Below, piece after piece: positions 8,029-15,405 of a stretch of DNA of 20,791 bases. The notes under the pieces were generated by a model. The model saw nothing but the letters and a program-made list of their open reading frames with translations. It did no database searches and had not been told where the DNA came from. Made by a program: the position numbers and the translations under genes. Each line of letters opens with the position of its first letter. The first letter of the stretch is position 1. This stretch comes from CAYQAE01 sp964415445 [NCBI: uncultured archaeon] (GTDB taxonomy: Archaea > CAYQAE01), in assembly GCA_964415445.1 (NCBI GenBank), contig CAYQAE010000021.1:1-20791 (forward strand), in the 5' to 3' direction.

Positions 8029-9180
8029 TTATCCATAAAAAAATTCATAATTATTTGCAATTACTGTTTTGTCAAGTTTAGATTCTTTTAATAAATTTTT
8101 TTGCTTTTTGGAAACTTCTCGTTGGTATTTTGATTCAATAGCAGTTTTATTATATATAAAATCTATTTCTGTGTTGTTTTTATAAAGATATGAGGGTTTT
8201 TTGTCTTTTATTTTTAAAAAAACTAGATTTTCAAAAACAGCTCCAAGGTCACGAAATCCAACTGTAACATTACGCAAGCCAATATCACCTATATAGAGCT
8301 TTTTTGGTAAATGCATTCTTTCATTTTGACTCTTTGAATATCTATCTATAATATAGACTAAATATGATTTTTCAAAATATCCGATATATCTCTTTATAGT
8401 GTCAATTGAAGTTTGTAAAATTTTTGCAAGTTTAGTGTAACTTATAGTTTTTCCTACTCTCTCACAAAGTAGTATGAACATGTCTTTAATTATTTTTTCA
8501 TCTTTTATCCTATGATGTGCAACAATATCTTTGTATAATACATGCTCAATTAATTCTGTTATGTATTGTGGATCACGTGTGAGTACATATTCTGGCATTC
8601 CACCATATTCCATATATTCTTCAAAATAACTCTCTAATAAATATTTTTCAGATTTTTTTACATTAACTTGTCTAAATATTAAGTATTCATTGAAATCAAG
8701 TGGTAGTACTTCAATAGTTCTAGTTCTTCCAGTTAGATATGCTTTTTTATCTCTCAAAATGCTAGAGGATGAGCCTGAAATATATATCTTTACATTTTCA
8801 TGGTCATATAGATTTTTTAACTCTTTTTGGAAATTTTCTTTGTATTGTACTTCATCAAAAAAGAGGTATATTTTTTCTTTTAGGTGAATTTTGTGTAATT
8901 TTCTATATTTTTCTATAATTTCATGTATTGTGTATTTTTCAAATCCAATTGTATCTAGTGGTATGAAAAATATGTATTTTGGATCTACTGATTTTGTTAA
9001 ATGTTCTATTGTCTTTTTTATTAGTGTAGTTTTTCCTACACGTCTCAATCCAGTTATTACTACGATGTCTTTTTTTTCAAATTGATCAATTAGCTTAGAT
9101 AAGTAATCATTTCTTGGAAATGCATCAATAGAGTATTTTTCTTCCCACCATGGATTGAGTTTGTAGAGTAAATCTTCCAT
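8029..9180 (-). CDS. ATPase of the AAA_14/DUF4143 type, minus strand
   Basis: A 383-residue ATPase, complete and with all key motifs. It starts with KLNPWWEEK like the first ATPase, then Walker A GLRRVGKT at residues 44-51, Walker B IYLFFDEVQ, the sensor YISGSSSS, and LTGRTRTIEVLPL. The middle part has a winged-helix-like KTISYTKLAKILQTSIDTIKRYI. The end is GAVFENLVFLKI followed by the nuclease-like pattern TEIDFIYNKTAIESKYQ, with Asp and Glu-x-Lys in place. The biochemical role of the family is not settled; suggestions include DNA or chromatin transactions and selfish-element functions. It converges on the broken ATPase with a 5-base gap. It lies downstream of vapBC on the same strand but has its own promoter-like region. 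Confidence 0.82.
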   Translation of the reverse strand: MEDLLYKLNPWWEEKYSIDAFPRNDYLSKLIDQFEKKDIVVITGLRRVGKTTLIKKTIEHLTKSVDPKYIFFIPLDTIGFEKYTIHEIIEKYRKLHKIHLKEKIYLFFDEVQYKENFQKELKNLYDHENVKIYISGSSSSILRDKKAYLTGRTRTIEVLPLDFNEYLIFRQVNVKKSEKYLLESYFEEYMEYGGMPEYVLTRDPQYITELIEHVLYKDIVAHHRIKDEKIIKDMFILLCERVGKTISYTKLAKILQTSIDTIKRYIGYFEKSYLVYIIDRYSKSQNERMHLPKKLYIGDIGLRNVTVGFRDLGAVFENLVFLKIKDKKPSYLYKNNTEIDFIYNKTAIESKYQREVSKKQKNLLKESKLDKTVIANNYEFFYG

Positions 9181-9213
9181 GATTATTATTTTAATGTTAT
9201 TATTTATATAGTT

Positions 9214-9260
9214 TACGATGGTATCTTAAAATATATACATTTTTCTAAGATGGCATCTTA
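9214..9260 (-). promoter_or_regulatory. Promoter region of third ATPase with two palindromic operators
   Basis: A perfect 15-base interrupted palindrome TAAGATG-G-CATCTTA lies at 9246-9260, and a degenerate copy at 9214-9228 (arms match at five of seven). Their conserved cores GATGGYATCTTA (9217-9228 and 9249-9260) agree at 11 of 12 bases and are 32 bases apart. The AT-rich spacer holds TATATATT on the minus strand. A second TATA-like TATATAAATA (minus strand, 9210-9201) lies about 26 bases before the ATG at 9180 and could drive a leaderless transcript instead. The outer copy overlaps the vapC stop codon. Confidence 0.55.
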
Positions 9261-9752
9261 GACATTGTTATCTTTCAGATATGATAGAGCTTCTTCAATT
9301 ATTTTTGAAGATATATACAATGAACTTCTAGTTGGGATTGCTTTTAAACTTTCTTTGAGTTCTTTCTTTTTTAATAATTTTTTTGAATATGCTCTAAATA
9401 AAATACCTACAGTTCCATGTACTTTTATCCCATAAATATTTGCAGTCTCTCTTAGGTCCCAATCATCAGTGAGTAAAATTGATTTTAGTTTTTTGCTTAA
9501 AACTAAAGTATCTGCATCAGCGTTTTGGATGTCATATTTTTTAGATATTGATCTTGATTCTTTTTTGCCTTCAGTATCTAAGCTGGTTATTTCGATATTA
9601 AATATAGATGAAATTTTTTCAAAATTAAAGTAGTTTTCTAATTCATCTTTTACAGCTTTTGGGATTTTGATCTCAAATAGATCTAAGATATCAAGTTTTC
9701 CTATTTCTTGCAGATGGATAAAAATTCCAGTATCAACAACAACTTCATTCAC
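9258..9752 (-). CDS. vapC: PIN-domain ribonuclease toxin, VapC-like
   Basis: A 164-residue PIN-domain protein, the likely toxin of a type II toxin-antitoxin pair. PIN toxins are magnesium-dependent ribonucleases that cut RNA, often tRNA or rRNA. The acidic active-site residues are in place: Asp7 in VVVDTGIF, Glu37 in VKDELE, Asp79/Asp81 in NADADTLVLS, and Asp96/Asp97/Asp99 in LLTDDWDLR. The DADT and LLTDD pattern resembles the DUF3368 branch of PIN proteins. Its start overlaps the end of the antitoxin gene by 8 bases, the usual translational coupling of such pairs. The RNA target cannot be told from sequence. Confidence 0.82.
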   Translation of the reverse strand: MNEVVVDTGIFIHLQEIGKLDILDLFEIKIPKAVKDELENYFNFEKISSIFNIEITSLDTEGKKESRSISKKYDIQNADADTLVLSKKLKSILLTDDWDLRETANIYGIKVHGTVGILFRAYSKKLLKKKELKESLKAIPTRSSLYISSKIIEEALSYLKDNNV

Positions 9753-9951
9753 TACTTAATCCCCAATGAATATCTTCTAAGACCATTTTTCGGATTTTTT
9801 CTTCATCTTGTTTTGATTTGGTCTCTGTTAGAAGTCTAACTGCATCTCTAATTGCTTCAGACTTATTTGTATAGTATCCTTTTTTTACTAAAAGTTCAAG
9901 TTCACGTACTTGCTTTGAAGTTAGTCTTGAGGGAATTGTTTTCAAAGTCAT
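9745..9951 (-). CDS. vapB: Ribbon-helix-helix antitoxin
   Basis: A 68-residue ribbon-helix-helix DNA-binding protein paired with the PIN toxin. The beta strand is KTIPSRLTSKQ; the helices follow as VRELELLVKKGYYTNKSEAIRDAVRLL, with the conserved GYYTNKSEAIRDAV turn and helix. The acidic, basic-mixed C-terminal tail (about residues 43-68, ending DIHWGLSSE) would wrap the toxin. The start is placed at the ATG at 9951. The longer frame begins at 9981, but that ATG lies at the edge of the TATA box and the ten extra residues would be encoded by the operator repeats. It should repress its own operon through the GTATAC sites just upstream. Confidence 0.78.
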   Translation of the reverse strand: MTLKTIPSRLTSKQVRELELLVKKGYYTNKSEAIRDAVRLLTETKSKQDEEKIRKMVLEDIHWGLSSE

Positions 9952-9991
9952 GTATACCACATGTATACTATCTGTATACATTATATTTAAA
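9952..9991 (-). promoter_or_regulatory. vapBC promoter with three phased GTATAC operator sites
   Basis: Three identical palindromic hexamers GTATAC lie at 9952-9957, 9963-9968 and 9974-9979, exactly 11 bases apart, so they face the same side of the helix. A TATA-like TTTAAATATA (minus strand, 9991-9982), preceded by a CCGAAA BRE-like element, lies just upstream. Transcription would begin near 9962, inside the repeats and about 10 bases before the ATG at 9951. This is the usual layout of a ribbon-helix-helix autoregulated operator. Confidence 0.7.
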
Positions 9992-10026
9992 TATTTCGGA
10001 ATGTAATTATATAATCATAATTCGTA

Positions 10027-10752
10027 TTATTTCCTAGATACAAAATATTTTTCACATTCTACTAAAGAAGGAATATCTCCTACGTTCCATACTTCGCCTT
10101 TAAATTCAAGGTAGCCTACGTTGTGTCCTTTTTTGATTAATAATTCTATTGCATCAGTTAGTTGGTATTCATTATTTTTTCCTGGTTTTATTAATTTTAT
10201 TTGTTCAAATATATCTTTATTTAATACATATAGCCCCATAACTGCTAAATTAGAGGGTGCATCTTCTTTTTTTGGTTTCTCTACAATGTATTCAATATAG
10301 TGTTCATCTTTTGGATTTATTACCCCGTGTGCTGATACATCTTCCATTTTTTTAACTACTAAGGTGGCAGATGAGTTATTTTTTTGATGAGTTTGGATTA
10401 AGTTTTCTAAAATTGAATTTGAATCAATCACGTTATCTCCTAAATAGACTAAAAATTCGTTTTTGATTAGTTTTTCTGCGCACAAAATAGAATGGGCTAG
10501 GCCTGTAGGATTTTGTTGATATACGTAAGTTAGATTAACATCGAATCTAGATCCATCTCCTAGATAATCCATAAGTGCTCCTTTTTTCCAACCAACTACA
10601 ATTATTATATCTTTAATATTTGCATCTCTAATTTTTTCTATTGCACGCTCAATTGGAGGTTTTCCAGCAATGTTGATTAACTCTTTTGGCATAGCATTAG
10701 TAAGTGGTTTTAGTCGGCTTCCGACTCCTGCTGAGGGTATAATTGCTTTCAT
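10027..10752 (-). CDS. Sugar-1-phosphate nucleotidyltransferase
   Basis: A 241-residue enzyme that joins a sugar 1-phosphate to a nucleoside triphosphate to give an activated sugar. The signature IIPSAGVGSRLKPLTNAMPKELI holds the nucleotide-binding glycines, Arg and Lys of the GalU/RmlA superfamily. GLAHSILCAEKLI and YLGDNVI provide the sugar-binding and metal-binding parts, and VEKPKK and GEVWNVGD follow. It has only the catalytic domain and lacks the left-handed beta-helix of longer archaeal relatives. Whether it makes dTDP-glucose or UDP-glucose cannot be decided. The ATG at 10752 is preferred over the TTG nine bases upstream, because MKAIIPSAG is the family start. It is divergent from the epimerase gene, 61 bases away. 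Confidence 0.85.
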   Translation of the reverse strand: MKAIIPSAGVGSRLKPLTNAMPKELINIAGKPPIERAIEKIRDANIKDIIIVVGWKKGALMDYLGDGSRFDVNLTYVYQQNPTGLAHSILCAEKLIKNEFLVYLGDNVIDSNSILENLIQTHQKNNSSATLVVKKMEDVSAHGVINPKDEHYIEYIVEKPKKEDAPSNLAVMGLYVLNKDIFEQIKLIKPGKNNEYQLTDAIELLIKKGHNVGYLEFKGEVWNVGDIPSLVECEKYFVSRK

Positions 10753-10773
10753 AATTTTCAAGTTAAATGTGGC

Positions 10774-10794
10774 GTAAATAAATTTATTTAATTA
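10774..10794. promoter_or_regulatory. Back-to-back TATA elements between nucleotidyltransferase and epimerase
   Basis: The 61-base divergent gap holds an AT stretch that reads as a TATA-like TTTATTTA on the minus strand, about 26 bases before the ATG at 10752, and as TTTATTTAATTA on the plus strand (10783-10794), about 26 bases before the ATG at 10814. Both genes would be leaderless or nearly so. Confidence 0.4.
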
Positions 10795-10813
10795 TTTAAA
10801 TTAAGTTTTATTT

Positions 10814-11764
10814 ATGAAAGTTTTAGTTACAGGTAGTGCTGGATTTGTGGGTTTTCATGTTACAAAGTCGCTCCTAGATCGTGGGGATCAAGTAGTAGGT
10901 GTTGATAATTTTAATGATTATTATGATGTGGATTTGAAAGAAGCTAGGAATGAAATTTTGATAGGTTATGATAATTTTAAGTCATATAAGGTAGATATTT
11001 CTGATCATAAAAAATTGAATGATTCATTAGGTGGGGAGAGCATAGATAAAATAATTCATCTTGCAGCCCAAGCTGGGGTGAGATATTCTATTGATCATCC
11101 TTTTGTATATGAGAGGTCAAACTTAGATGGATTTTTGAATATTTTAGAGTTTGCAAGACGTAGTGAGATTGAAACTTTGATTTATGCATCATCTTCTTCA
11201 GTTTATGGAAATAACAAAAAGATACCTTTTTCAGAGGACGATAATGTAGATACACCAATTTCTTTATATGCTGCAACTAAAAAAGCAAATGAGTTAATGG
11301 CCTATACTTATCATCATTTGTATGGTCTAAAAGTTACAGGAATGCGTATATTTACTGCATATGGTCCTTGGAGTAGGCCTGATATGGCATTATATAAATT
11401 TGTAAAAAATATATCAGAAGATAGGCCAATTGAGATTTACAACCATGGTAAAATGAAGCGTGATTTTACATACATTGATGATTTAGTTGATGGTGTACTT
11501 AGATGTTTAGATAAATCTTATGAATGTGAAATTTTTAATTTAGGAAGAGGCAAGGCAATTAAATTGATGGATTTTGTGCATTTGATTGAAAAGTATATGG
11601 AAAAAGATGCTAAAAAAATAATGAAAGAGATGCAGCCAGGAGACGTTCCAATTACTTATTCAGATACTTCCAAAGCTAAGAAAATGTTAGGATATGATCC
11701 AAAAATTTCAATTGAAGAAGGTGTAAAAAGATTTGTTGAGTGGTTTAGGGGGTATATGATTTAA
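10814..11764 (+). CDS. NAD-dependent epimerase, UDP-glucuronate 4-epimerase type
   Basis: A 316-residue extended short-chain dehydrogenase that most likely interconverts UDP-glucuronate and UDP-galacturonate. The NAD-binding loop TGSAGFVGFHV has the GxxGxxG glycines at 7, 10 and 13. The catalytic Tyr152 and Lys156 lie in LYAATKKANE, and the catalytic serine is within YASSSSVYG. Two features point to the glucuronate 4-epimerase branch rather than GalE: NFNDYYDVDLKEAR after the second strand, and RIFTAYGPWSRPDMALYKF. The C-terminal IFNLGRG and LGYDPKISIEEGVKRFVEW are typical. It overlaps the convergent DUF2061 gene by 4 bases. Substrate choice is inferred from these motifs. Confidence 0.85.
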   Translation: MKVLVTGSAGFVGFHVTKSLLDRGDQVVGVDNFNDYYDVDLKEARNEILIGYDNFKSYKVDISDHKKLNDSLGGESIDKIIHLAAQAGVRYSIDHPFVYERSNLDGFLNILEFARRSEIETLIYASSSSVYGNNKKIPFSEDDNVDTPISLYAATKKANELMAYTYHHLYGLKVTGMRIFTAYGPWSRPDMALYKFVKNISEDRPIEIYNHGKMKRDFTYIDDLVDGVLRCLDKSYECEIFNLGRGKAIKLMDFVHLIEKYMEKDAKKIMKEMQPGDVPITYSDTSKAKKMLGYDPKISIEEGVKRFVEWFRGYMI

Positions 11765-11973
11765 TATTCTTCAACGCCCCAGTTTGTGGCATTCCATGCT
11801 CTTTCATGAATATAATATATAATAAATTTCGCTATTACTTCTAAAGAACCTACAACTATAGATAAAGACAGATCGCCAGTAAATATTAAAACTAATAATA
11901 TGGTGGTTGTAGTTGCACAAACTCTCCAGGTTATACTTTTTAATATGCTTCTTTTTTTCTCTTCTATTGTCAT
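11761..11973 (-). CDS. DUF2061 small membrane protein
   Basis: A 70-residue protein of the DUF2061 family, recognised by SILKSITWRVCATTTTILLV and the closing KFIIYYIHERAWNATNWG. Two closely spaced membrane helices (about residues 18-32 and 35-54) form a hairpin. The function of the family is unknown. Stand-alone members are often found beside sulfate-assimilation or cell-surface sugar genes. It lies 39 bases downstream of the UDP-GlcNAc 2-epimerase gene on the same strand, so it may be co-transcribed. The DUF2061 proteins' link with sulfur genes is of interest because a sulfotransferase lies in the same locus, but that is weak evidence. Confidence 0.8.
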   Translation of the reverse strand: MTIEEKKRSILKSITWRVCATTTTILLVLIFTGDLSLSIVVGSLEVIAKFIIYYIHERAWNATNWGVEEY

Positions 11974-12012
11974 TTAATTATTGCACCATAACTTTGTTAA
12001 ATGCTGCTTCTT

Positions 12013-13317
12013 TTATTTTTTTTGGATAATACAAATATCTGAAGATTTTAATTTTAAATTTGGATGAGGATATATCAAACTAGGATTGTAAACCTTTAAA
12101 ATAGTTATATTTTTTCCAAATTCTATTTCTTTCACTGTTTTGTTTTCTAAAGTTGAATCTATAATTAAAGATCTTAAAATGTGATTATTTTTATCTAAAA
12201 AGTCTTTTTCTATTTTAAAATTTTTATTTTTGGTTAGACTATTTACTATTTTTTCAGAAGCTTTTCCATCTCCAAAGGGATTTTTTGAATTATCAATATT
12301 TTTTCTAAATTTATCCAGATCAATTTCAGACCATTTTTTTATTATCTCTTTATAATTTGTACCTAAAAGTTTATTGGCACCAATATCTATAGTTTCTGGT
12401 CTTTCAGTATTGTCCCGTAGTGTAAAACAAGATATTTTTAATATGCAAGCTTCTTCTTGAATACCACCAGAATCTGTAAATACTGCTTTAGAATTGACTA
12501 ATAAAGATAGAAAATCTAGGTAATTTGTAGGTTTAATTATTTTGATATTATCTGAGAATTTATTTTTTAAGTTGAATTTTTTTATTTTGGATTTTGTTCG
12601 TGGATGTATAGGAAAAATTATAATTGATTCTTTTGAAATTTCATTAAGTGTTTTTATTATTTCTGACAAGTTTGATTTAATATCAACAGTTTCTGGGCGA
12701 TGTAATGTCAGTAGAAAATAATTTTTAGGCTTTAGTTTGTTTTTTTTCAAAATTTTATTGTTGGTATATTCTTTGTTTTGTAGACATGCGTCTACAATTG
12801 TATTTCCTGTTATAGTTATTTTTTTAGGAGAAAAACCTTCATTTAATAGATTTAGGGCTGCAGATTCAGTAGGAGGATATAAAAAATTTGAACAATGGTC
12901 TGTTAAAATTCTATTTGTTTCTTCTGGCATTCTTATATCAAAAGATCTAAGTCCTGCTTCTATATGACAAACAGGTATATGTAATTTTTTAGCAGCTAGT
13001 GCGCCAGCTAAAGTTGTGTTAGTATCTCCTTGTACTAAAACAAAATTAGGAATAATTTCATTTAAAATTTCTTCAATGCCATTTAGTGATTTAGCAGTTT
13101 GTTGGGCATGAGTGCCTGATCCAATTTCAAGTTGATACTTTGGTTTAGGTAAGTTAAGACTTTTTAAAAAAGTTAAGGATAATTCATAATCATAATGCTG
13201 GCCAGTGTGAATTAGTATTGGCTTGATATTTTTTTTTATAAGCTCTCGAACAGTCGATGCCATTTTAATAATTTCAGGTCTTGTTCCAAATATCAAAACT
13301 ACTTTCATGGTTATCAT
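12013..13317 (-). CDS. wecB: Non-hydrolysing UDP-GlcNAc 2-epimerase with extra C-terminal domain
   Basis: The enzyme interconverts UDP-GlcNAc and UDP-ManNAc, supplying ManNAc-type sugars for surface glycans. Core motifs are all present: FGTRPEIIKMA, HTGQHYDYELS, VQGDTNTTLAGALAA, HIEAGLRSFD, MPEETNRILTDH, LLTLHRPE, and TDSGGIQEEA followed by LRDNTERPET. The core ends near residue 365, the normal length. About 60 more residues follow (377-434), containing KTVKEIEF, NITILKV, and IYPHPNLKLKSSDICII. This pattern resembles the RCK_C (TrkA-C) domain. The frame begins at ATG 13317; an ATG at 13308 (MKVVLIFGTRPE) is equally possible and matches the family start better. It probably shares a transcript with the DUF2061 gene. 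Confidence 0.88.
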   Translation of the reverse strand: MITMKVVLIFGTRPEIIKMASTVRELIKKNIKPILIHTGQHYDYELSLTFLKSLNLPKPKYQLEIGSGTHAQQTAKSLNGIEEILNEIIPNFVLVQGDTNTTLAGALAAKKLHIPVCHIEAGLRSFDIRMPEETNRILTDHCSNFLYPPTESAALNLLNEGFSPKKITITGNTIVDACLQNKEYTNNKILKKNKLKPKNYFLLTLHRPETVDIKSNLSEIIKTLNEISKESIIIFPIHPRTKSKIKKFNLKNKFSDNIKIIKPTNYLDFLSLLVNSKAVFTDSGGIQEEACILKISCFTLRDNTERPETIDIGANKLLGTNYKEIIKKWSEIDLDKFRKNIDNSKNPFGDGKASEKIVNSLTKNKNFKIEKDFLDKNNHILRSLIIDSTLENKTVKEIEFGKNITILKVYNPSLIYPHPNLKLKSSDICIIQKK

Positions 13318-13482
13318 ATTTAATTATATGTTTATTTTTAAAAATTTAGTAATGGAATTGGTAGATAATGATAATATTTTTTATTTTAACATTTAATTAG
13401 GGAGATATCTTACTCTATTAAATTCTTTTTCTAAATTATTTTAACCCAAAAAGATAAAATTGATTTTAAAATATATCCTATT

Positions 13483-15357
13483 ATGTGTGGAATAAATGGA
13501 TTTAATTGGAATGATCAAAAATTAATTTTAGATATGAATAATTCTATAAGATATAGGGGTCCTGATGACAGTGGTGTTTTTATCAATGATAGTATCACTT
13601 TAGGTCAACAGAGGCTTTCTATATTGGATTTAACTGATGCTGGTCATCAACCAATGTTTTATTCCAAAAAAAAAGGTGCTTTTTCAGAAAATTATAAATC
13701 TAAATTTATGTCCCTAGCTGATTTAGGGATAGTTTTTAATGGTGAAATTTACAATTTTTTAGATATTAAGGATGAACTTTCAAAAAAAGGTTATATTTTT
13801 TCTACAAAATGTGATACTGAAGTTATTTTAGCATCTTATATAGAATGGGGCTTTGATTGTGTTCATAGGTTTGATGGTATGTGGGCCTTTGTTATTTATG
13901 ACAAATCTAAAGATATATTATTTTGCTCAAGAGATCGATATGGTGTAAAACCATTTTATTATTTCTTTGATGGCCAAGATTTTGTATTTAGTTCTGAATT
14001 AAAAGCCATAATTAAAAATAAAGTTAGAAATAAAAAAGAGCTTATCAAAAAAGAAGCAATTGAATTTTATTTTTCTATGGGATACATTCCTGCTCCTTAT
14101 TCAATTTATGAGAATATCTATAAACTTAAGGCAGGTTATAATCTTGTTTTTAGTCTCAAAAAGAAAACTATTAGCAAAAGTCAGTATTATGAGATTCCAG
14201 ATTTTAGGCCAGAAAATGATAAGAAAAAATTAGTTAAAGAAGGTAGAGAATTATTAGCCGATGCAACTAGATTGAGACTAATTTCAGATGTCCCAGTAGG
14301 TGCTTTTTTATCTGGTGGATTGGATAGCTCTTCAGTAGTGGGGGCGATGAGTAATTTTGTAGATTTGAAAAATTTAAATACATTTTCTATTGGATTTGAA
14401 GGAAAATATGATGAATCATATTATATAAACACTGTAAAAGATTTTTTTAATACCAAACATTTTCATTATTACTTTAGAGAGAGAGATTTTGAAAATTTAG
14501 TTGAAAACTATTCTTATATTTATGATGAACCTTTTGGTGATTATTCTGGATTTCCTGCATATACTGTTTCAAAAATAGCTAGGTCTAAAGTTACAGTTGC
14601 ACTTAGTGGTGATGGTGGTGATGAAGTATTTTCAGGTTATCCTATACACTCAGCCGGTGCTAAAATGGATTTTTTAAGAAAGATTCCTAGATTTTTGCGA
14701 GTTATTATTTCTAAATTGCCTTTTAAGAAAAATTTAGATAAAGCAAATTCGTTATATGTACTTAGAGAAGCTTGTAAAGTTTCATTGGGTAATGCTGATG
14801 AGTTCTATGCAAAAGCTTTGAGTGATGTGGCTTATAAGCCTGAAGTGTATAAGGATTGGATGACTAAAACACTAGATTATTGTTTAAAAAAGGCGAATAA
14901 TTCTTTAGCAGAGGCTTTTAGAATTCATGATCTTTTATTTAATACTTTACAAAATAATTTTTTAGTTAAAGTGGATAGAGCTTCTATGCAACATAATTTA
15001 GAAGTACGTAGTCCTTTTTTGGATTATAGGTTCATTGAATTTTCTCAGAGGATTCCAACTAAATGGAAAGTAAATTTAAGGAAAACTAAAATATTGATGC
15101 GAGAAATTATAAAAGGAATAGTTCCTAATGAGATTGTAAATAGAGGAAAGCAAGGATTTGAACCGCCTTTGGATAAATGGATACTAAAGAATAAATATTC
15201 AAAAATTTTAGAGAAAGGTTTGGAGATATTAAAAGGATTGAACAAAAATTTATATGAATTTTACAAAAATATAGTTTTAAAAGAGAATAGTAGGCTTTAT
15301 ACCACTTATAAAATTCGTTTATTTTTGTTTGTAAAGTGGTGGGAAAGATGGATTTAA
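13483..15357 (+). CDS. asnB: AsnB-type glutamine-dependent amidotransferase
   Basis: A 624-residue class II amidotransferase with the layout of asparagine synthetase B. Cys2 after the initiator Met is the glutaminase nucleophile (MCGINGF). IRYRGPDDSG, QQRLSILDL and FNGEIYNF complete the glutaminase site. The synthetase half has the ATP pyrophosphatase loop SGGLDSS at residues 277-283, then ALSGDGGDEVFSGYP and VDRASMQHNLEVRSPFLD. It could be the cell's asparagine synthetase. In polysaccharide loci, AsnB relatives such as WbpS amidate uronic acids, so a glycan role is a real alternative. It is the first gene of a plus-strand series, 48 bases upstream of a glycosyltransferase. Confidence 0.9.
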   Translation: MCGINGFNWNDQKLILDMNNSIRYRGPDDSGVFINDSITLGQQRLSILDLTDAGHQPMFYSKKKGAFSENYKSKFMSLADLGIVFNGEIYNFLDIKDELSKKGYIFSTKCDTEVILASYIEWGFDCVHRFDGMWAFVIYDKSKDILFCSRDRYGVKPFYYFFDGQDFVFSSELKAIIKNKVRNKKELIKKEAIEFYFSMGYIPAPYSIYENIYKLKAGYNLVFSLKKKTISKSQYYEIPDFRPENDKKKLVKEGRELLADATRLRLISDVPVGAFLSGGLDSSSVVGAMSNFVDLKNLNTFSIGFEGKYDESYYINTVKDFFNTKHFHYYFRERDFENLVENYSYIYDEPFGDYSGFPAYTVSKIARSKVTVALSGDGGDEVFSGYPIHSAGAKMDFLRKIPRFLRVIISKLPFKKNLDKANSLYVLREACKVSLGNADEFYAKALSDVAYKPEVYKDWMTKTLDYCLKKANNSLAEAFRIHDLLFNTLQNNFLVKVDRASMQHNLEVRSPFLDYRFIEFSQRIPTKWKVNLRKTKILMREIIKGIVPNEIVNRGKQGFEPPLDKWILKNKYSKILEKGLEILKGLNKNLYEFYKNIVLKENSRLYTTYKIRLFLFVKWWERWI

Positions 15358-15363
15358 AATTAG

Positions 15364-15378
15364 TTGATTTTTTATTAT
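15364..15378 (+). terminator. Possible T-run terminator after asnB
   Basis: A T-rich stretch with a run of six Ts lies just downstream of the asnB stop codon, in a 48-base gap before the next gene. Archaeal termination often needs only such U-tracts. Read-through into the glycosyltransferase gene remains likely. Confidence 0.25.
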
Positions 15379-15405
15379 TAACTTTGAACAATTTGAAGTG
15401 ATTTT

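Noticed and set aside
9852-10037. Plus-strand frame across the vapB promoter
   Set aside because: Antisense to the antitoxin and its operator, with no coding features.
15125-15391. Minus-strand frame under the asnB 3' end
   Set aside because: Shadow of the AsnB frame in an AT-rich region; no homology or signal seen.
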